This document shows positions 30,107-39,675 of a stretch of DNA of 64,000 bases, piece by piece; position 1 is the first letter of the stretch, and each line of letters begins with the position of its first letter. Location: contig NZ_CP013380.1 of the NCBI RefSeq assembly GCF_001513745.1, forward strand, positions 3,162,001-3,226,000, written 5' to 3'. The notes below the pieces were generated by a model that ran no database searches, was not told the DNA's origin, and saw only the letters and a list, made by a program, of their open reading frames with translations. Source of the stretch: Burkholderia humptydooensis (GTDB lineage Bacteria > Pseudomonadota > Gammaproteobacteria > Burkholderiales > Burkholderiaceae). The position numbers and the translations under genes were made by a program.

Positions 30107-31044
30107 TCCTGTCGCTGCCCGCCGTCGCCTTCCTCGCGGTCGCCGGCTGCGTCGTCGACAAGCTCGTCGGCGAGCCGCGCACCGCGCATCCGCTCGTTGC
30201 GTTCGGCCGGCTCGCCGCGCGCGTCGAGCGCGCGCTCAATACCGGACGCCGCGGCCGGCTCGCGGGCCTCGCCGCGTGGCTCGCGGTCGTCGCGCCGCCC
30301 GTCGCGCTCGCCGCATGGCCCGTCGCGACGCTGCCGTGGCCGCTCGCCGCCGCGCTGCACGTCGCGCTGCTGTGGTTCGCGCTCGGCGCGCGCAGCCTCG
30401 CCGAGCACGTCGCGCCGATCGCCGCAGCGCTGCTGCGCCGCGACCTCGCGGCCGCGCGCATGCTGAGCTCGCGCATCGTGTCGCGCGACACGAGCGACGC
30501 CGACGAGGCCGCGCTCGCGCGCGCGGCGGTCGAATCTGCGCTCGAGAACGGCAACGACGCGATCTTCGGCGCGCTCTTCTGGTTCGCGCTCGCGGGCGGC
30601 CCGGGCGCGCTGCTGTTCAGGCTCGCGAACACGCTCGACGCGATGTGGGGCTATCGGACGCCGCGCTTCTCGCGCTTCGGCTGGGCGGCCGCGCGCATCG
30701 ACGACGCGCTCAACTGGGCGCCCGCGCGCCTCACCGCGGCGAGCTACGCGCTCCTCGGCGACACCGCGAACGCGTGGCGCTGCTGGCGCGCGCAGGCGCG
30801 CCACTGGGACAGCCCGAACGCGGGCCCCGTGATGGCCGCGGGCGCGGGCAGCCTGAACGTCGTGATCGGCGGTCCCGCCGTCTATCACGGCGCGATCGAG
30901 GACCGTCCCGTGCTCGGCGCGGGCGAGCCCGCAGCGCCCGTGCACATCGCGGCCGCGCTGTCGCTCGTCGCGCGCACGATGATTCTCTGGCTCGCGCTGC
31001 TGATCGCGGGCGCGGCACTGTCGATCGCAACGCACCATGGCTGA
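30100..31044 (+). CDS. cbiB: adenosylcobinamide-phosphate synthase
   Basis: Inner-membrane enzyme joining (R)-1-aminopropan-2-ol O-phosphate to adenosylcobyric acid. 314 residues (family about 310-320). Several hydrophobic helices (e.g. [30 protein letters not shown]) surround the conserved [20 protein letters not shown] and [14 protein letters not shown] motifs. Its ATG lies within the end of cobU and its end overlaps cobD by 8 bp, showing tight coupling. The alternative name is cobD; cbiB is used here to avoid confusion with the next gene. Confidence 0.95.
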   Translation: MLILSLPAVAFLAVAGCVVDKLVGEPRTAHPLVAFGRLAARVERALNTGRRGRLAGLAAWLAVVAPPVALAAWPVATLPWPLAAALHVALLWFALGARSLAEHVAPIAAALLRRDLAAARMLSSRIVSRDTSDADEAALARAAVESALENGNDAIFGALFWFALAGGPGALLFRLANTLDAMWGYRTPRFSRFGWAAARIDDALNWAPARLTAASYALLGDTANAWRCWRAQARHWDSPNAGPVMAAGAGSLNVVIGGPAVYHGAIEDRPVLGAGEPAAPVHIAAALSLVARTMILWLALLIAGAALSIATHHG

Positions 31045-32095
31045 CTCACCGATCACGCACGGCGGCAATCTGCACGAAGCCGCCCTTCGCCACGGCATCC
31101 CGCGCGACGCGTGGCTCGATCTGTCGACGGGCATCAATCCGCACGGCTATCCGGTGCCGCCCGTGCCCGCCGACGCCTGGCGCCGGCTGCCCGAGGACGA
31201 CGGCGCGCTCGCCGCGCACGCGGCGCGCTACTACGGCGCGCCGGGCGCCGCGCACGTGCTGCCCGTCGCGGGCAGCCAAGCGGCGATCCGCGCGCTGCCG
31301 GCGCTGTTCGCGCGCGGCACGGTCGGCGTCGCGCCGCTCGCATACAGCGAATACGCACCCGCGTTCGCGCGCCACGGCCATCCCGGCGCGCCGCTCGACT
31401 GCGGCAGCGACACGCTGCCCGCGGCGCTCACGTATGCGATCGTCGCCAATCCGAACAACCCTACCGCCGAGCGCGTCGATCGCGCGCGGCTGCTGCGCTG
31501 GCACGCGCAGCTCGTCGCGCGCGGCGGCGCGCTCATCGTCGACGAGGCGTTCGCGGATGCCGACACGCACGCGCACCCGAACGCGTCACTTGCGGCGGAC
31601 ACGCACCGCGACGGCCTCGTCGTGCTGCGCTCGGTCGGCAAGTTCTTCGGGCTCGCGGGCGTGCGCGCGGGCTTCGCGCTCGCCGCGCCCGCGCTGCTCG
31701 CGCGGCTGCGCGATGCGCTCGGCGCGTGGACCGTCAGCGGCCCGGCGCGCCACGCGGTGCTCGCCGCGTTCGCGGACACCGCGTGGCAGCGCGCGACGCG
31801 CGAGCGGCTCGCGCACGACAGCGCGCGCCTCGCCGCGCTGCTGCGTGCGAACGGCTTCGTCACGCACGCGACGCCGCTTTTCAGTTGGACCGCCGATCCG
31901 CGCGCGCACGCGCTGCACGACGCGCTCGCGGCGCGCGGGATCTGGACGCGCTACTTCGCGCACGCACCGAGCATGCGCATCGGGCTGCCCGCCGGCGAAG
32001 ACGAATGGCGGCGGCTCGAATGCGCGCTCGCCGAATGCGTGCCGACGCTGCCCGTCGCGTCGACGCAGCCGTCCGGATCGACGAAACAAGATTGA
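31037..32095 (+). CDS. cobD: threonine-phosphate decarboxylase (CobD/CobC type)
   Basis: PLP enzyme that decarboxylates L-threonine-O-3-phosphate to aminopropanol phosphate, the linker used by CbiB. The 352-residue product is a fold-type I aminotransferase-like protein, starting [20 protein letters not shown]. It has LSTGINPHGYP, NPNNPTAERV, DEAFADAD, and PLP lysine Lys202 in RSVGKFFGLAG. It is translationally coupled to cbiB. CobC in alphaproteobacterial naming. Confidence 0.95.
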   Translation: MADSPITHGGNLHEAALRHGIPRDAWLDLSTGINPHGYPVPPVPADAWRRLPEDDGALAAHAARYYGAPGAAHVLPVAGSQAAIRALPALFARGTVGVAPLAYSEYAPAFARHGHPGAPLDCGSDTLPAALTYAIVANPNNPTAERVDRARLLRWHAQLVARGGALIVDEAFADADTHAHPNASLAADTHRDGLVVLRSVGKFFGLAGVRAGFALAAPALLARLRDALGAWTVSGPARHAVLAAFADTAWQRATRERLAHDSARLAALLRANGFVTHATPLFSWTADPRAHALHDALAARGIWTRYFAHAPSMRIGLPAGEDEWRRLECALAECVPTLPVASTQPSGSTKQD

Positions 32096-32100
32096 CGCCC

Positions 32101-33024
32101 ATGCGCCTCGCCCTCTCCCGCACCGCCCTCGCGGCGACCGTCGCCGCAAGCGCCTGCGCGCTTCCAACCGCCGCCGCGCACGCGGACATCGCCGTCACCG
32201 ACGACGCCGGCCACGCGATCACGCTCGCCGCGCCCGCGCAGCGCGTCGTGAGCCTCGCGCCGCACGTGACCGAGCTGATCTATGCGGCGGGCGGCGGCGC
32301 GAAGCTCGTCGGCGCGGTGTCGTACAGCGACTACCCGCCCGCCGCGAAGGCGATCCCGCGCGTCGGCTCGAACCAGGCGCTCGACCTCGAACGGATCGCG
32401 GCGCTCAAGCCGGACCTGATCGTCGTCTGGCGTCACGGCAACGCCGGACGCGAGACCGAGCGGCTGCGCGCGCTCGGCATCCCGCTCTACTTCAGCGAGC
32501 CGCGGCATCTCGACGACGTCGCCGCGTCGCTCGACAAGCTCGGCCTGCTGCTCGGCACGCGCGAGACCGCGTCGGCGGCGGCCGACGCGTACCGGCGGCG
32601 GATCGCGCAACTGCGCGCGCGCTACGCGGGCAAGCCGCCCGTGACGGTGTTCTTTCAGGCGTGGGACAAGCCGCTCATCACGCTGAACGGCGATCACATC
32701 GTCAGCGACGTGATCGCGCTGTGCGGCGGCCGCAACGTGTTCGCGCAACTGCAGCCGGTCGCGCCGTCCGTCACCGACGAAGCGGTGCTCGCGGCGAATC
32801 CGGAAGCGATCGTGACGACGGCGGCCGGCGCGACCCCGACGCGCGACGCGCTGCCCGACTTCGCGCGCTGGCGCGCGTGGCCCAGGCTGACCGCGGTCGC
32901 GCGAGACAATCTGTTCGCGATCGACGGCGACCTGCTGACGCGGCCCGCGCCGCGCATCGCGCAAGGCGCCGAGCAACTGTGCCGGGATCTCGACGTCGCG
33001 CGCGCGCGGCGGCCGAAGCCGTGA
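32101..33024 (+). CDS. btuF: cobalamin ABC transporter periplasmic binding protein
   Basis: A 307-residue class III solute-binding protein (signal peptide ending AAAHA). The periplasmic-binding folds show VVSLAPHVTELIYAAGGG and a long backbone helix region, as in BtuF. It is placed 5 bp after cobD, and its partner permease and ATPase (btuC, btuD) are in the converging operon, so it likely captures corrinoids in the periplasm. A siderophore-type ligand cannot be excluded by sequence alone, but context strongly favours B12. Confidence 0.9.
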   Translation: MRLALSRTALAATVAASACALPTAAAHADIAVTDDAGHAITLAAPAQRVVSLAPHVTELIYAAGGGAKLVGAVSYSDYPPAAKAIPRVGSNQALDLERIAALKPDLIVVWRHGNAGRETERLRALGIPLYFSEPRHLDDVAASLDKLGLLLGTRETASAAADAYRRRIAQLRARYAGKPPVTVFFQAWDKPLITLNGDHIVSDVIALCGGRNVFAQLQPVAPSVTDEAVLAANPEAIVTTAAGATPTRDALPDFARWRAWPRLTAVARDNLFAIDGDLLTRPAPRIAQGAEQLCRDLDVARARRPKP

Positions 33025-33046
33025 GCGCGGCGCGATGCGCGCTCAC
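33021..33046. terminator. hairpin between converging cobalamin operons
   Basis: GTGAGCGC and GCGCTCAC form an 8-bp stem across the btuF stop codon, with a 10-nt loop. No T-tract follows, so termination is uncertain. Confidence 0.35.
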
Positions 33047-33103
33047 TGACTCACTCGAACGAAAATCACGCTCGCGCGCGGGCTCGCTTGCCGATTGCGG
33101 GCG

Positions 33104-33703
33104 TCACGCGTCCCAATGCTCGAGCCGCCAGGCGCCAGCGCGATCGCCGGCACAATCGTCATCGCGCCGCAACCACACGACGCCGCCCATCGCGATCGGC
33201 CGCGCAAGCATCGCCTCGAGCGGCGCATCGAGCGCCTGCGACGCCAGCGCGCGCATCACGCCCGCATGCGTGACGACCCAGCTCGCGCGCGCCGACGCAG
33301 CGAGCGTCGCGAGCGCCGGCCGCACGCGCGCGACGAACTGCGCGGCGCTCTCCCCGCCGTGCTCGCGCGCATGCATCAGATCGGCGCTCCATCGATCGAG
33401 CGCGTCGCGGCCGATCGCGTCCCAGCTTTTCATCTCCCACGCGCCGAAGTCGATTTCGCGCAAGCGCGGATCGATCTCGACCGGCGCGCACACGTCGTCG
33501 GCCAGCATGCGCGCGACATCCGCGCAGCGCGCGAGCGGGCTCGCCCACACGCGCGACGCGCGCGCGACGCCGAGCGCGCGCAGCCGCCGCAGGATGCCGG
33601 CCGCGCCCGCCGCCGCACCCGCCGCGAGCGGCACGTCGCTGCTGCCGTAGCAGAGGCCCGCATCGACGGCGACGGCCGGATGGCGAATCAGGACGACATC
33701 CAT
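33104..33703 (-). CDS. cobC: alpha-ribazole phosphatase-type histidine phosphatase
   Basis: A 199-residue phosphoglycerate-mutase-like enzyme expected to remove phosphate from alpha-ribazole-5'-phosphate or adenosylcobalamin-5'-phosphate. The N-terminal LIRHPAVAVDAGLCYG carries the catalytic His; SPLARC, IDFGAWEMKSWDAI (acid/base Glu) and VVTHAGVMRAL (second His) follow. ATG 33703 overlaps the end of cobS by 16 bp. It ends the long btuB operon. Confidence 0.92.
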   Translation of the reverse strand: MDVVLIRHPAVAVDAGLCYGSSDVPLAAGAAAGAAGILRRLRALGVARASRVWASPLARCADVARMLADDVCAPVEIDPRLREIDFGAWEMKSWDAIGRDALDRWSADLMHAREHGGESAAQFVARVRPALATLAASARASWVVTHAGVMRALASQALDAPLEAMLARPIAMGGVVWLRRDDDCAGDRAGAWRLEHWDA

Positions 33704-34446
33704 CCGAGCATCGCCAGATAGATCGACAGCTCGAACACCTGCTGTGCGAAGCCGAGGCAATCGCCGGTATAGCCGCCGATGCGCGCGTCGAGATAACGCG
33801 CGATGCCCGCGCGCAGCACGAGCATCGCCGCGAGCGCGAGCGCGCCCGCGCGCCAGTCCGGCCAGAACAGCCACGGCAGGCCGAGCACGGCCGCGAACGC
33901 GAACGCGCCCGCGCGCATCCGGTGCGCGACCGGCTGCGCCTTGCCTTCGGCGCGCGCATAGTCGAGCGTGACGAGCAGGCTCGCGGCGAGCGTGCGGCTT
34001 CCCGCGTGCGCGGCGATCATCGTCCACGCGGCGCGCGCGGGCGGCATCGCGGCGAGCGCCTGCCACTTCAGCGCAAGCGCGACGACGAGGGCCGCCGCGC
34101 CGAACGTGCCGATCCGCGAATCGCGCATGATCCGCAGCACGTCATCGCGCGTGTAGCCGCCGCCGAACGCATCGCAACTGTCGGCAAGGCCGTCTTCGTG
34201 CAGCGCGCCCGTCGCAGCGAGCGTCGCCGCGATCGACACGAGCGCCGCGACGCCCGGCGGCCACACGCGCGAGGCGGCGAGATGCACGGCCGCGGCGAGC
34301 GCGCCGACGCACACGCCGACGAGCGGAAAGTAACGCGCCGCATGCGCGAGATCGACGGCCGCGCCGCTGATCGCGCGCGGCACCGGCACGCGCGTGAAGT
34401 ACCCGAGCGCGACGACGAAGTAGCGCAGTTCGGCGAGCGGATTCAT
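33688..34446 (-). CDS. cobS: adenosylcobinamide-GDP ribazoletransferase (cobalamin synthase)
   Basis: Membrane enzyme joining AdoCbi-GDP to alpha-ribazole (phosphate), the last assembly step. 252 residues, multiple hydrophobic helices, and the family motifs FTRVPVP, ALHEDGLADSCDAFGGG (metal-binding Asp/Glu) and RIGTFGAAALV. It starts 6 bp after cobT. Confidence 0.95.
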   Translation of the reverse strand: MNPLAELRYFVVALGYFTRVPVPRAISGAAVDLAHAARYFPLVGVCVGALAAAVHLAASRVWPPGVAALVSIAATLAATGALHEDGLADSCDAFGGGYTRDDVLRIMRDSRIGTFGAAALVVALALKWQALAAMPPARAAWTMIAAHAGSRTLAASLLVTLDYARAEGKAQPVAHRMRAGAFAFAAVLGLPWLFWPDWRAGALALAAMLVLRAGIARYLDARIGGYTGDCLGFAQQVFELSIYLAMLGWMSS

Positions 34447-34452
34447 CGCGCG

Positions 34453-35508
34453 TCACGCATCGCGGTTCGCGACGCCCGCCGACTCGAAGCTCGCCATCTC
34501 GTTGACGAACGCCGCCGCCGCGCGCACGAGCGGCAGCGCGAGCGCGGCGCCCGTGCCCTCGCCGAGACGCAGGTCGAGCGCGAGGAGCGGCTCGCCGCCG
34601 AAGTGCTCGAGCATGCGCCGATGCCCCGCTTCGTTCGACACGTGCGAGAACACGCAGTATTCGCGCACCGCGGGCGCGAGCGCGTCGGCGACGACGAGCG
34701 CCGAGGTCGCGATGAAGCCGTCGACGAGGATCGCCATCCGCGCGCGCGCCGCTTCGAGGAACGCGCCCGCGATCATCGCGATCTCGAAGCCGCCGAACGC
34801 GGCGAGCACGTCGAGCGGCTCGACCGCGTCCGCGTGCCGCTCGAGCGCGCGCCCGAGCACCGCGCGCTTGTGCGCGAGGCCCGCGTCGTCGAGGCCCGTG
34901 CCGCGGCCGACGCACGCGTCGATCGGCACGTTCAGCAGGCGGCTCATCACGCACGCGGCCGCCGACGTGTTCGCGATCCCCATCTCGCCGAAGCCGATCA
35001 CGTTGGTGCCGAGCGCCGCGTGATGCCGCACGCGCGCGGCGCCCGCGGCGAGCGCGGCGAGCGCTTCGTCGCGCGACATCGCGCGCTCGTGCGCGAAGTT
35101 GCGCGTGCCGCGCGCGATCGCGGCGCCGACGAGCTGCGGCGATTCCGGCAACGGCGACGCGACGCCCGCATCGACGATCTCGAGCGTGAGGCCCGCGACG
35201 CCCGAGAACGCATTGATCGCCGCGCCGCCCGCGACGAAGTTCGCGACCATCTGCGCGGTCACCGCCTGCGGATACGGGCTCACGCCTTCGGCGGCGATCC
35301 CGTGATCGCCGGCGAACACGATCATCACGGGACGCGCGACGCTCGGCGCGGTCGTGCGCTGGATCATGCCGAGCTGCAGCGCGAGCGCTTCGATGCGGCC
35401 GAGGCTGCCGGGCGGCTTCGTCTTGTGATCGATGACACGCGCAAGCGTCGCACGCAGTTCGGCGTCGTCGAGCGGCTCGACGGTCGGCAGGGAGAAGGTG
35501 AAGGTCAT
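34453..35508 (-). CDS. cobT: nicotinate-nucleotide--dimethylbenzimidazole phosphoribosyltransferase
   Basis: Activates the lower ligand base, making alpha-ribazole phosphate from nicotinate mononucleotide. 351 residues. The conserved LDHKTKPPGSLG-type motif appears as RVIDHKTKPPGSLGRIE. VFAGDHGIAAEGVSPYP, GEMGIANTSAAA and the C-terminal LRLGEGTGAALALP with its catalytic Glu are intact. ATG 35508 follows GGAGACG; an in-frame ATG further up is not needed. Confidence 0.96.
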   Translation of the reverse strand: MTFTFSLPTVEPLDDAELRATLARVIDHKTKPPGSLGRIEALALQLGMIQRTTAPSVARPVMIVFAGDHGIAAEGVSPYPQAVTAQMVANFVAGGAAINAFSGVAGLTLEIVDAGVASPLPESPQLVGAAIARGTRNFAHERAMSRDEALAALAAGAARVRHHAALGTNVIGFGEMGIANTSAAACVMSRLLNVPIDACVGRGTGLDDAGLAHKRAVLGRALERHADAVEPLDVLAAFGGFEIAMIAGAFLEAARARMAILVDGFIATSALVVADALAPAVREYCVFSHVSNEAGHRRMLEHFGGEPLLALDLRLGEGTGAALALPLVRAAAAFVNEMASFESAGVANRDA

Positions 35509-35551
35509 CGGTTCGTCTCCTGGATGAAATGGGTCGCGCGATGCGCGTCGA

Positions 35552-36382
35552 TCAGGCGCTGCGGGGACGATCATGCGCATCGGGCCACGCGGGCACGAGC
35601 GCCTCGCGGCCGTCGCGCTCGATCAGCACGAGCGGGTAGCCGAACGCGCGGCTCGCGCGCTCGGGCGTGAGCACGTCGCGCACCGGGCCCGCGTGCGCGC
35701 CGCCGCGGCCGTCGAGCAACAGCGCGTGCGTCGCGAAGCGGCGCGCGAGATTCAGGTCGTGGCACGAGAAGATCGCGGTGCGCTCGCCCGCTCGCAGCCA
35801 GCCGGCGAGCGCGACGAGACAGTCGATCTGGTGATGCAGATCGAGATGCGCGAGCGGCTCGTCGAGCAACAGCAGCGGCGCGTCCTGGCACAGCGCGGCC
35901 GCGAGCGCGACGCGTTGCCGCTCGCCGCCCGACAGCGACAGCACGTCGCGCGCGGCGAACGATTCGAGCCCGAGCGCCGCGAGCGCCGCGTGCGCGGCCG
36001 CGCGGTCATCGGGGCGCTCCCAGCCCCAGCCCGTCAGATGCGGGAAGCGGGCGAGCAGCACGGTATCGAACACGCTCGCGCTGAACGCATCGTGCAGCGC
36101 CTGCGCCATCAACGCGCGCCGCCGCGCGAGCGCTTCGGGCCGCCAGTCGGCGAGCGGCACGCCGTCCGCCTCGACGTGGCCCGCCGCCGGCTTCGCGAGC
36201 CCGGCGAGCGTCGTGATCAACGTCGTCTTGCCCGCGCCGTTCGGCCCGGCGACGCACCACAGCTCGCCCGGATAGAACGTATGCGTGAATTCGTCGAGCA
36301 GCGTGCGCGCGCCCGCCTTCAGCACGAGACGCAGCATGCCGTAGCGGGCCGAGCGCGGCGTCGGCGCGCCGTGCGTCGTCAT
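35552..36382 (-). CDS. btuD: cobalamin ABC transporter ATP-binding protein
   Basis: A 276-residue FecE/BtuD-type ATPase. Walker A GPNGAGKT, signature LSGGERQRV, Walker B LLLLDEPLAHLD and the switch His in SCHDLNLARR are all present. It begins within the btuC stop (ATGA overlap) and is 43 bp before cobT. Confidence 0.93.
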   Translation of the reverse strand: MTTHGAPTPRSARYGMLRLVLKAGARTLLDEFTHTFYPGELWCVAGPNGAGKTTLITTLAGLAKPAAGHVEADGVPLADWRPEALARRRALMAQALHDAFSASVFDTVLLARFPHLTGWGWERPDDRAAAHAALAALGLESFAARDVLSLSGGERQRVALAAALCQDAPLLLLDEPLAHLDLHHQIDCLVALAGWLRAGERTAIFSCHDLNLARRFATHALLLDGRGGAHAGPVRDVLTPERASRAFGYPLVLIERDGREALVPAWPDAHDRPRSA

Positions 36383-37407
36383 CGCGCGGTCCTCCGCAGC
36401 AGCATCCACAGAAAAAGCGGCACGCCGATCAGCGCCGTCATCACGCCGACCGGCAACTGCGCGGGCGCGATCGCCGTGCGCGCGAGCAGGTCCGCGGCCA
36501 TCACGCCCGCGCCGCCAGCGAGCATCGCGGCGGGCAGCAGCATCCGCTGATCGTTGCCGAACGCGAGCCGCAGCGCGTGCGGCACGACGAGCCCGACGAA
36601 GCCGATCGTGCCCGCCGTCGTGACGGCCGCGGCCGCCGCGAGCGACGCGATCAGATAGACGCGCAGCCGCAGCCGCGCGGCCGGCACGCCGAGCGCGGCG
36701 GCCGCCGCGTCGCCGCGCAGCAGCACGTTCAGTTGCGGCGCGACCGGCAGCGCGACGCACGCGGCCGCGGCGAGCGCCGCCAGCGCGAACCACGGCGACG
36801 CCGCGCCGCTCAGGTCGCCCGACAGCCAGAACAGGATGCCGCGCAGGCGCTCGTCGGGCGCGATCGCGAGCATCAGCGTGATGAGCGCGAACCAGCCGGC
36901 CGAGATCACGACGCCCGTGAGCAGCAACCGCGGCGACGCGTCGCGCGGCTCGCCGCGCCACAGCTCGCGGCGCGCGAGCCCGAGCACGAACGCGATCGAT
37001 GCGAGCGCGCCGGCGAACGATGCGAAATCGACGATCCACCACGCGCCGCCCGCGATCATCGCGCCGAGCGCGAACGCGGCCGCGCCGCCCGACACGCCGA
37101 GCACGTAAGGCTCGGCGAGCGGATTGCGCAGCAGCACCTGCAGCAGCGCGCCGGCGAGCGCGAGGAGCGCGCCGCAGCCGAAGCCCGCGAGCGCGCGCGG
37201 CAGCCTGAGCGTGCGGACGATGTCGGCCGCGAGCGGATCGGCGCTGGCGCGATGGACGAGCGCCGCGAGCGCATCGACGGGCGTCATCGGCACGCTGCCG
37301 AGCGTGAGCGACGCGACGAACGTCGCGCACGCGACGAGCGCGAGCGCGGCCCAGATCGCGGCCGCGCGCGCCGCATGCATGCCGGCGCCGCGCGCATCGG
37401 ACCTCAT
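36379..37407 (-). CDS. btuC: cobalamin ABC transporter permease (FecCD family)
   Basis: A 342-residue inner-membrane permease with about ten hydrophobic helices. FecCD signature segments include LRLPRALAGFGCGALLALAG, NPLAEPYVLGVSGGA and GTIGFVGLVVPHALRL. It lies 51 bp downstream of btuB and is coupled to btuD. Context assigns it to B12 rather than iron. Confidence 0.92.
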   Translation of the reverse strand: MRSDARGAGMHAARAAAIWAALALVACATFVASLTLGSVPMTPVDALAALVHRASADPLAADIVRTLRLPRALAGFGCGALLALAGALLQVLLRNPLAEPYVLGVSGGAAAFALGAMIAGGAWWIVDFASFAGALASIAFVLGLARRELWRGEPRDASPRLLLTGVVISAGWFALITLMLAIAPDERLRGILFWLSGDLSGAASPWFALAALAAAACVALPVAPQLNVLLRGDAAAAALGVPAARLRLRVYLIASLAAAAAVTTAGTIGFVGLVVPHALRLAFGNDQRMLLPAAMLAGGAGVMAADLLARTAIAPAQLPVGVMTALIGVPLFLWMLLRRTAR

Positions 37408-37458
37408 GCGCCCACCCGCGCGCGGCCGCGCGAACCGCGCCGACGGCGCGGCCGGCCG

Positions 37459-39366
37459 TCAGCGCTGCTGCCAGCCGAGCGTGACATAGGCGCCGCGGCG
37501 CGGCGTGTTGTAGGCATAGGCAAGCTCGTAGTCCTTGTCGAACAGATTGTCGAGGCGCGCGCTCACGTACCACGACTTCGTGATGTCGTAGCGTGCGGAC
37601 AGATTGACGACGCCGTATCCGCCGAGATGATCGCCGAAATCGTCGCGCGCGCCGCTCACGAGCCATTCGCCGCCGACGCGCCAGCCGCCGAACGAGCGGT
37701 TCGCCGAGATCGCCGCGAAGCGCCGCGCGCGCCGGTTCAGATCCCGGCCGGCGGTTTCGTCGATCGGGTTCTGCAGCGTCGCGGCGACGCGCACGTCGGT
37801 CCTGCCGACGTGCCCCTGCCACGATCCCTCGACGCCCTGCACCTTCGCGCGGCCGACGTTCTGCGCGACATAGTACGGGCCGCTCGCGCCGGGACGATAG
37901 TCGATCAGGTTCGTGTAGCGCGTCTGGAACGCGGTGACGCGCACGACGCCCACCGCATCCGACGCATACTGCACGGCCGCCTCGACCGAATGGCTGCGCT
38001 CGGGCCGAATCGACCGGTTGCCCGCGTTCGGATAGTACAGATCGTTGAAGCTCGGCGCGCGAAACGCGCTCGAATAGCTCGCCGACACCTTCCAGCGCTC
38101 GGTGACGTCGAGCCCGTAGCCGAGATAGTAGCTGTTCGCGCCGCCGAAATCGGAGTACTGGTCGCGGCGCACGTTCGCCTGGAACTGGCTGCCGCCGAGG
38201 CGGCCGGTGTAGCCGAGCCAGCCGGAATTCACGTGGCGCTCGGGCGCCGAATACCTGTTCGATTCGAACGACTGGTCGAGCCGCTCGTACCCCGCCTGGA
38301 TCTTGTGGCCGCGCGCGATCGCGAAGTCGTTCTGCCACGTGTACTGGCGGTCGTCGGTATTGAAGTGATCGGTGTACGCGCCGTTCAGCGCCGACTGGTT
38401 GCGATCCTTGCCGCTCGACACGTTCACACGCGTCGTCCACCAGTCGGCGAGCTTGCCGTTCGCGAACGCGGACAGTTGCTGGACGCGGCTGTACAGGTCG
38501 TTCAGATCGGTCGGCGAGCCGTAGGCGTCGTCGTAGCTGTTGCGGCCGTTCGCCTGGAAGTATGTGACGCCCGCGTCCCATTTGTCGCTGAACCGGTGCC
38601 GAAGCGATGCGGAGGCGCTCTCGTTCAGATAGCCGTTCGCGTTCGGATTCGCCTGCGGCTTGCGCGCGGGATCGAGCGCCGAGAAGCCGTCGGTCTTCAG
38701 CCGCGCGAGCGACACGCTGAACGTCGTCTTGCCGTCCTCGTCGAGCCGGCCCGACGCGCCCGCGCTTTGCGTCTGCGTGTGATAGCTGCCGTAGCCCGCG
38801 GAGAAATCGAAGCGCGGCGGATGATCGCCGCCGTTCTTCGTGAACACCTGCACGACGCCGCCGATCGCGCCGGACCCGTACAGCGACGACACGTTGCCGT
38901 TCACCACTTCGACGCGATCGATCTGATCGAGCGGCAACTGACTGATCTGCGACTGGCCGAGACTCGCCGAATCGACGCGCGCGCCGTCGATCAGCACGAG
39001 CGATTGCGTCGGCTGCGCGCCGCGCAGGAAAAGGCTCGCGCTCGCGCCCGGCCCGCCGTTGCGCACGATCTGCGCGCCGGGCGCGAGCGCGAGCAGGCCG
39101 GGCAGATCGGTCGCGCCGCTGTCGGCGATGTCCTGCGCATCGAAGAGCGTCGTCTGCGGGATCGCATCGGCGAGCTTCTGCGGCCCGCGTTGCGCGGTGA
39201 CGATGATCGGCGCGAGCGGCTCGGCGGATGTCGAGGATGTCGAGCGCGTCGGCGCGGCCGAAGACGCACTGGAGGCGGCGGATGCCGACGCATCGCCTTG
39301 CGCGAGCGCGATGCAAGGCAGTCCGGACAGAGCGGCGAGCGCTGCGCGGACGAGAGGGGTTCGCAT
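37459..39366 (-). CDS. btuB: TonB-dependent cobalamin receptor
   Basis: Outer-membrane receptor for cobalamin. The 635-residue product has a signal peptide (ending ALAQ), a Ser/Ala-rich stretch, the TonB box APIIVTA (about residues 52-58), the plug domain (LLALAPGAQIVRNGG, SLVLIDGARVDS) and a barrel. The barrel ends NTPRRGAYVTLGWQQR. ATG 39366 with AGGATC about 11 nt upstream is preferred over open sequence further left that runs into the riboswitch. It is the first gene of a six-gene operon led by that riboswitch. Confidence 0.95.
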   Translation of the reverse strand: MRTPLVRAALAALSGLPCIALAQGDASASAASSASSAAPTRSTSSTSAEPLAPIIVTAQRGPQKLADAIPQTTLFDAQDIADSGATDLPGLLALAPGAQIVRNGGPGASASLFLRGAQPTQSLVLIDGARVDSASLGQSQISQLPLDQIDRVEVVNGNVSSLYGSGAIGGVVQVFTKNGGDHPPRFDFSAGYGSYHTQTQSAGASGRLDEDGKTTFSVSLARLKTDGFSALDPARKPQANPNANGYLNESASASLRHRFSDKWDAGVTYFQANGRNSYDDAYGSPTDLNDLYSRVQQLSAFANGKLADWWTTRVNVSSGKDRNQSALNGAYTDHFNTDDRQYTWQNDFAIARGHKIQAGYERLDQSFESNRYSAPERHVNSGWLGYTGRLGGSQFQANVRRDQYSDFGGANSYYLGYGLDVTERWKVSASYSSAFRAPSFNDLYYPNAGNRSIRPERSHSVEAAVQYASDAVGVVRVTAFQTRYTNLIDYRPGASGPYYVAQNVGRAKVQGVEGSWQGHVGRTDVRVAATLQNPIDETAGRDLNRRARRFAAISANRSFGGWRVGGEWLVSGARDDFGDHLGGYGVVNLSARYDITKSWYVSARLDNLFDKDYELAYAYNTPRRGAYVTLGWQQR

Positions 39367-39423
39367 GAACGAAGATCCTGTTGAGTCACTGCGGCGCCCG
39401 CTTCCCCGCAGGCTCCGCATCAC

Positions 39424-39445
39424 GGAGACGGGCACGCCCGTCTCC
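39424..39445 (-). promoter_or_regulatory. hairpin between riboswitch and btuB
   Basis: GGAGACGGGC and GCCCGTCTCC are perfect 10-nt arms separated by 2 nt. It lies directly after the cobalamin aptamer and 58 bp before the btuB ATG. With no T-run, it is more likely part of a translation-level expression platform or a rho-type pause than an intrinsic terminator. Confidence 0.55.
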
Positions 39446-39452
39446 CCGCCTC

Positions 39453-39645
39453 GGCCGGTATCCGGGCTCGCGACATCACCGCCTCGCCTTCCCGCGCAAT
39501 GCGCAGTGGCACGTCGCCGGCGGCCGTGCCGACGCATCAAGAGTGCGGCTTGCATCGAAACCGATGCGATCGCTTACCGTTGCGGGGGCAGCGCAGGTTG
39601 GCTCGGTCCCGGCGGACGTCGCGCCCTGCTTCCCGTTTAACCGCG
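39453..39645 (-). promoter_or_regulatory. cobalamin (B12) riboswitch
   Basis: Minus-strand leader of btuB. It contains the ordered landmarks of the adenosylcobalamin aptamer. These are AAACGGGAAGCAGG at the 5' end, CTGCCCCCGCAACGGTAAGC, GCCACTGCGC, GGGAAGGCGAGGCGGTGA, and the 3' B12-box GAGCCCGGATACCGGCC (39469-39453). Binding of adenosylcobalamin should reduce btuB operon expression. The 5' boundary is approximate. Confidence 0.92.
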
Positions 39646-39675
39646 CGCGAAGCGCGCGAGCACCGAGGCGGCGCC

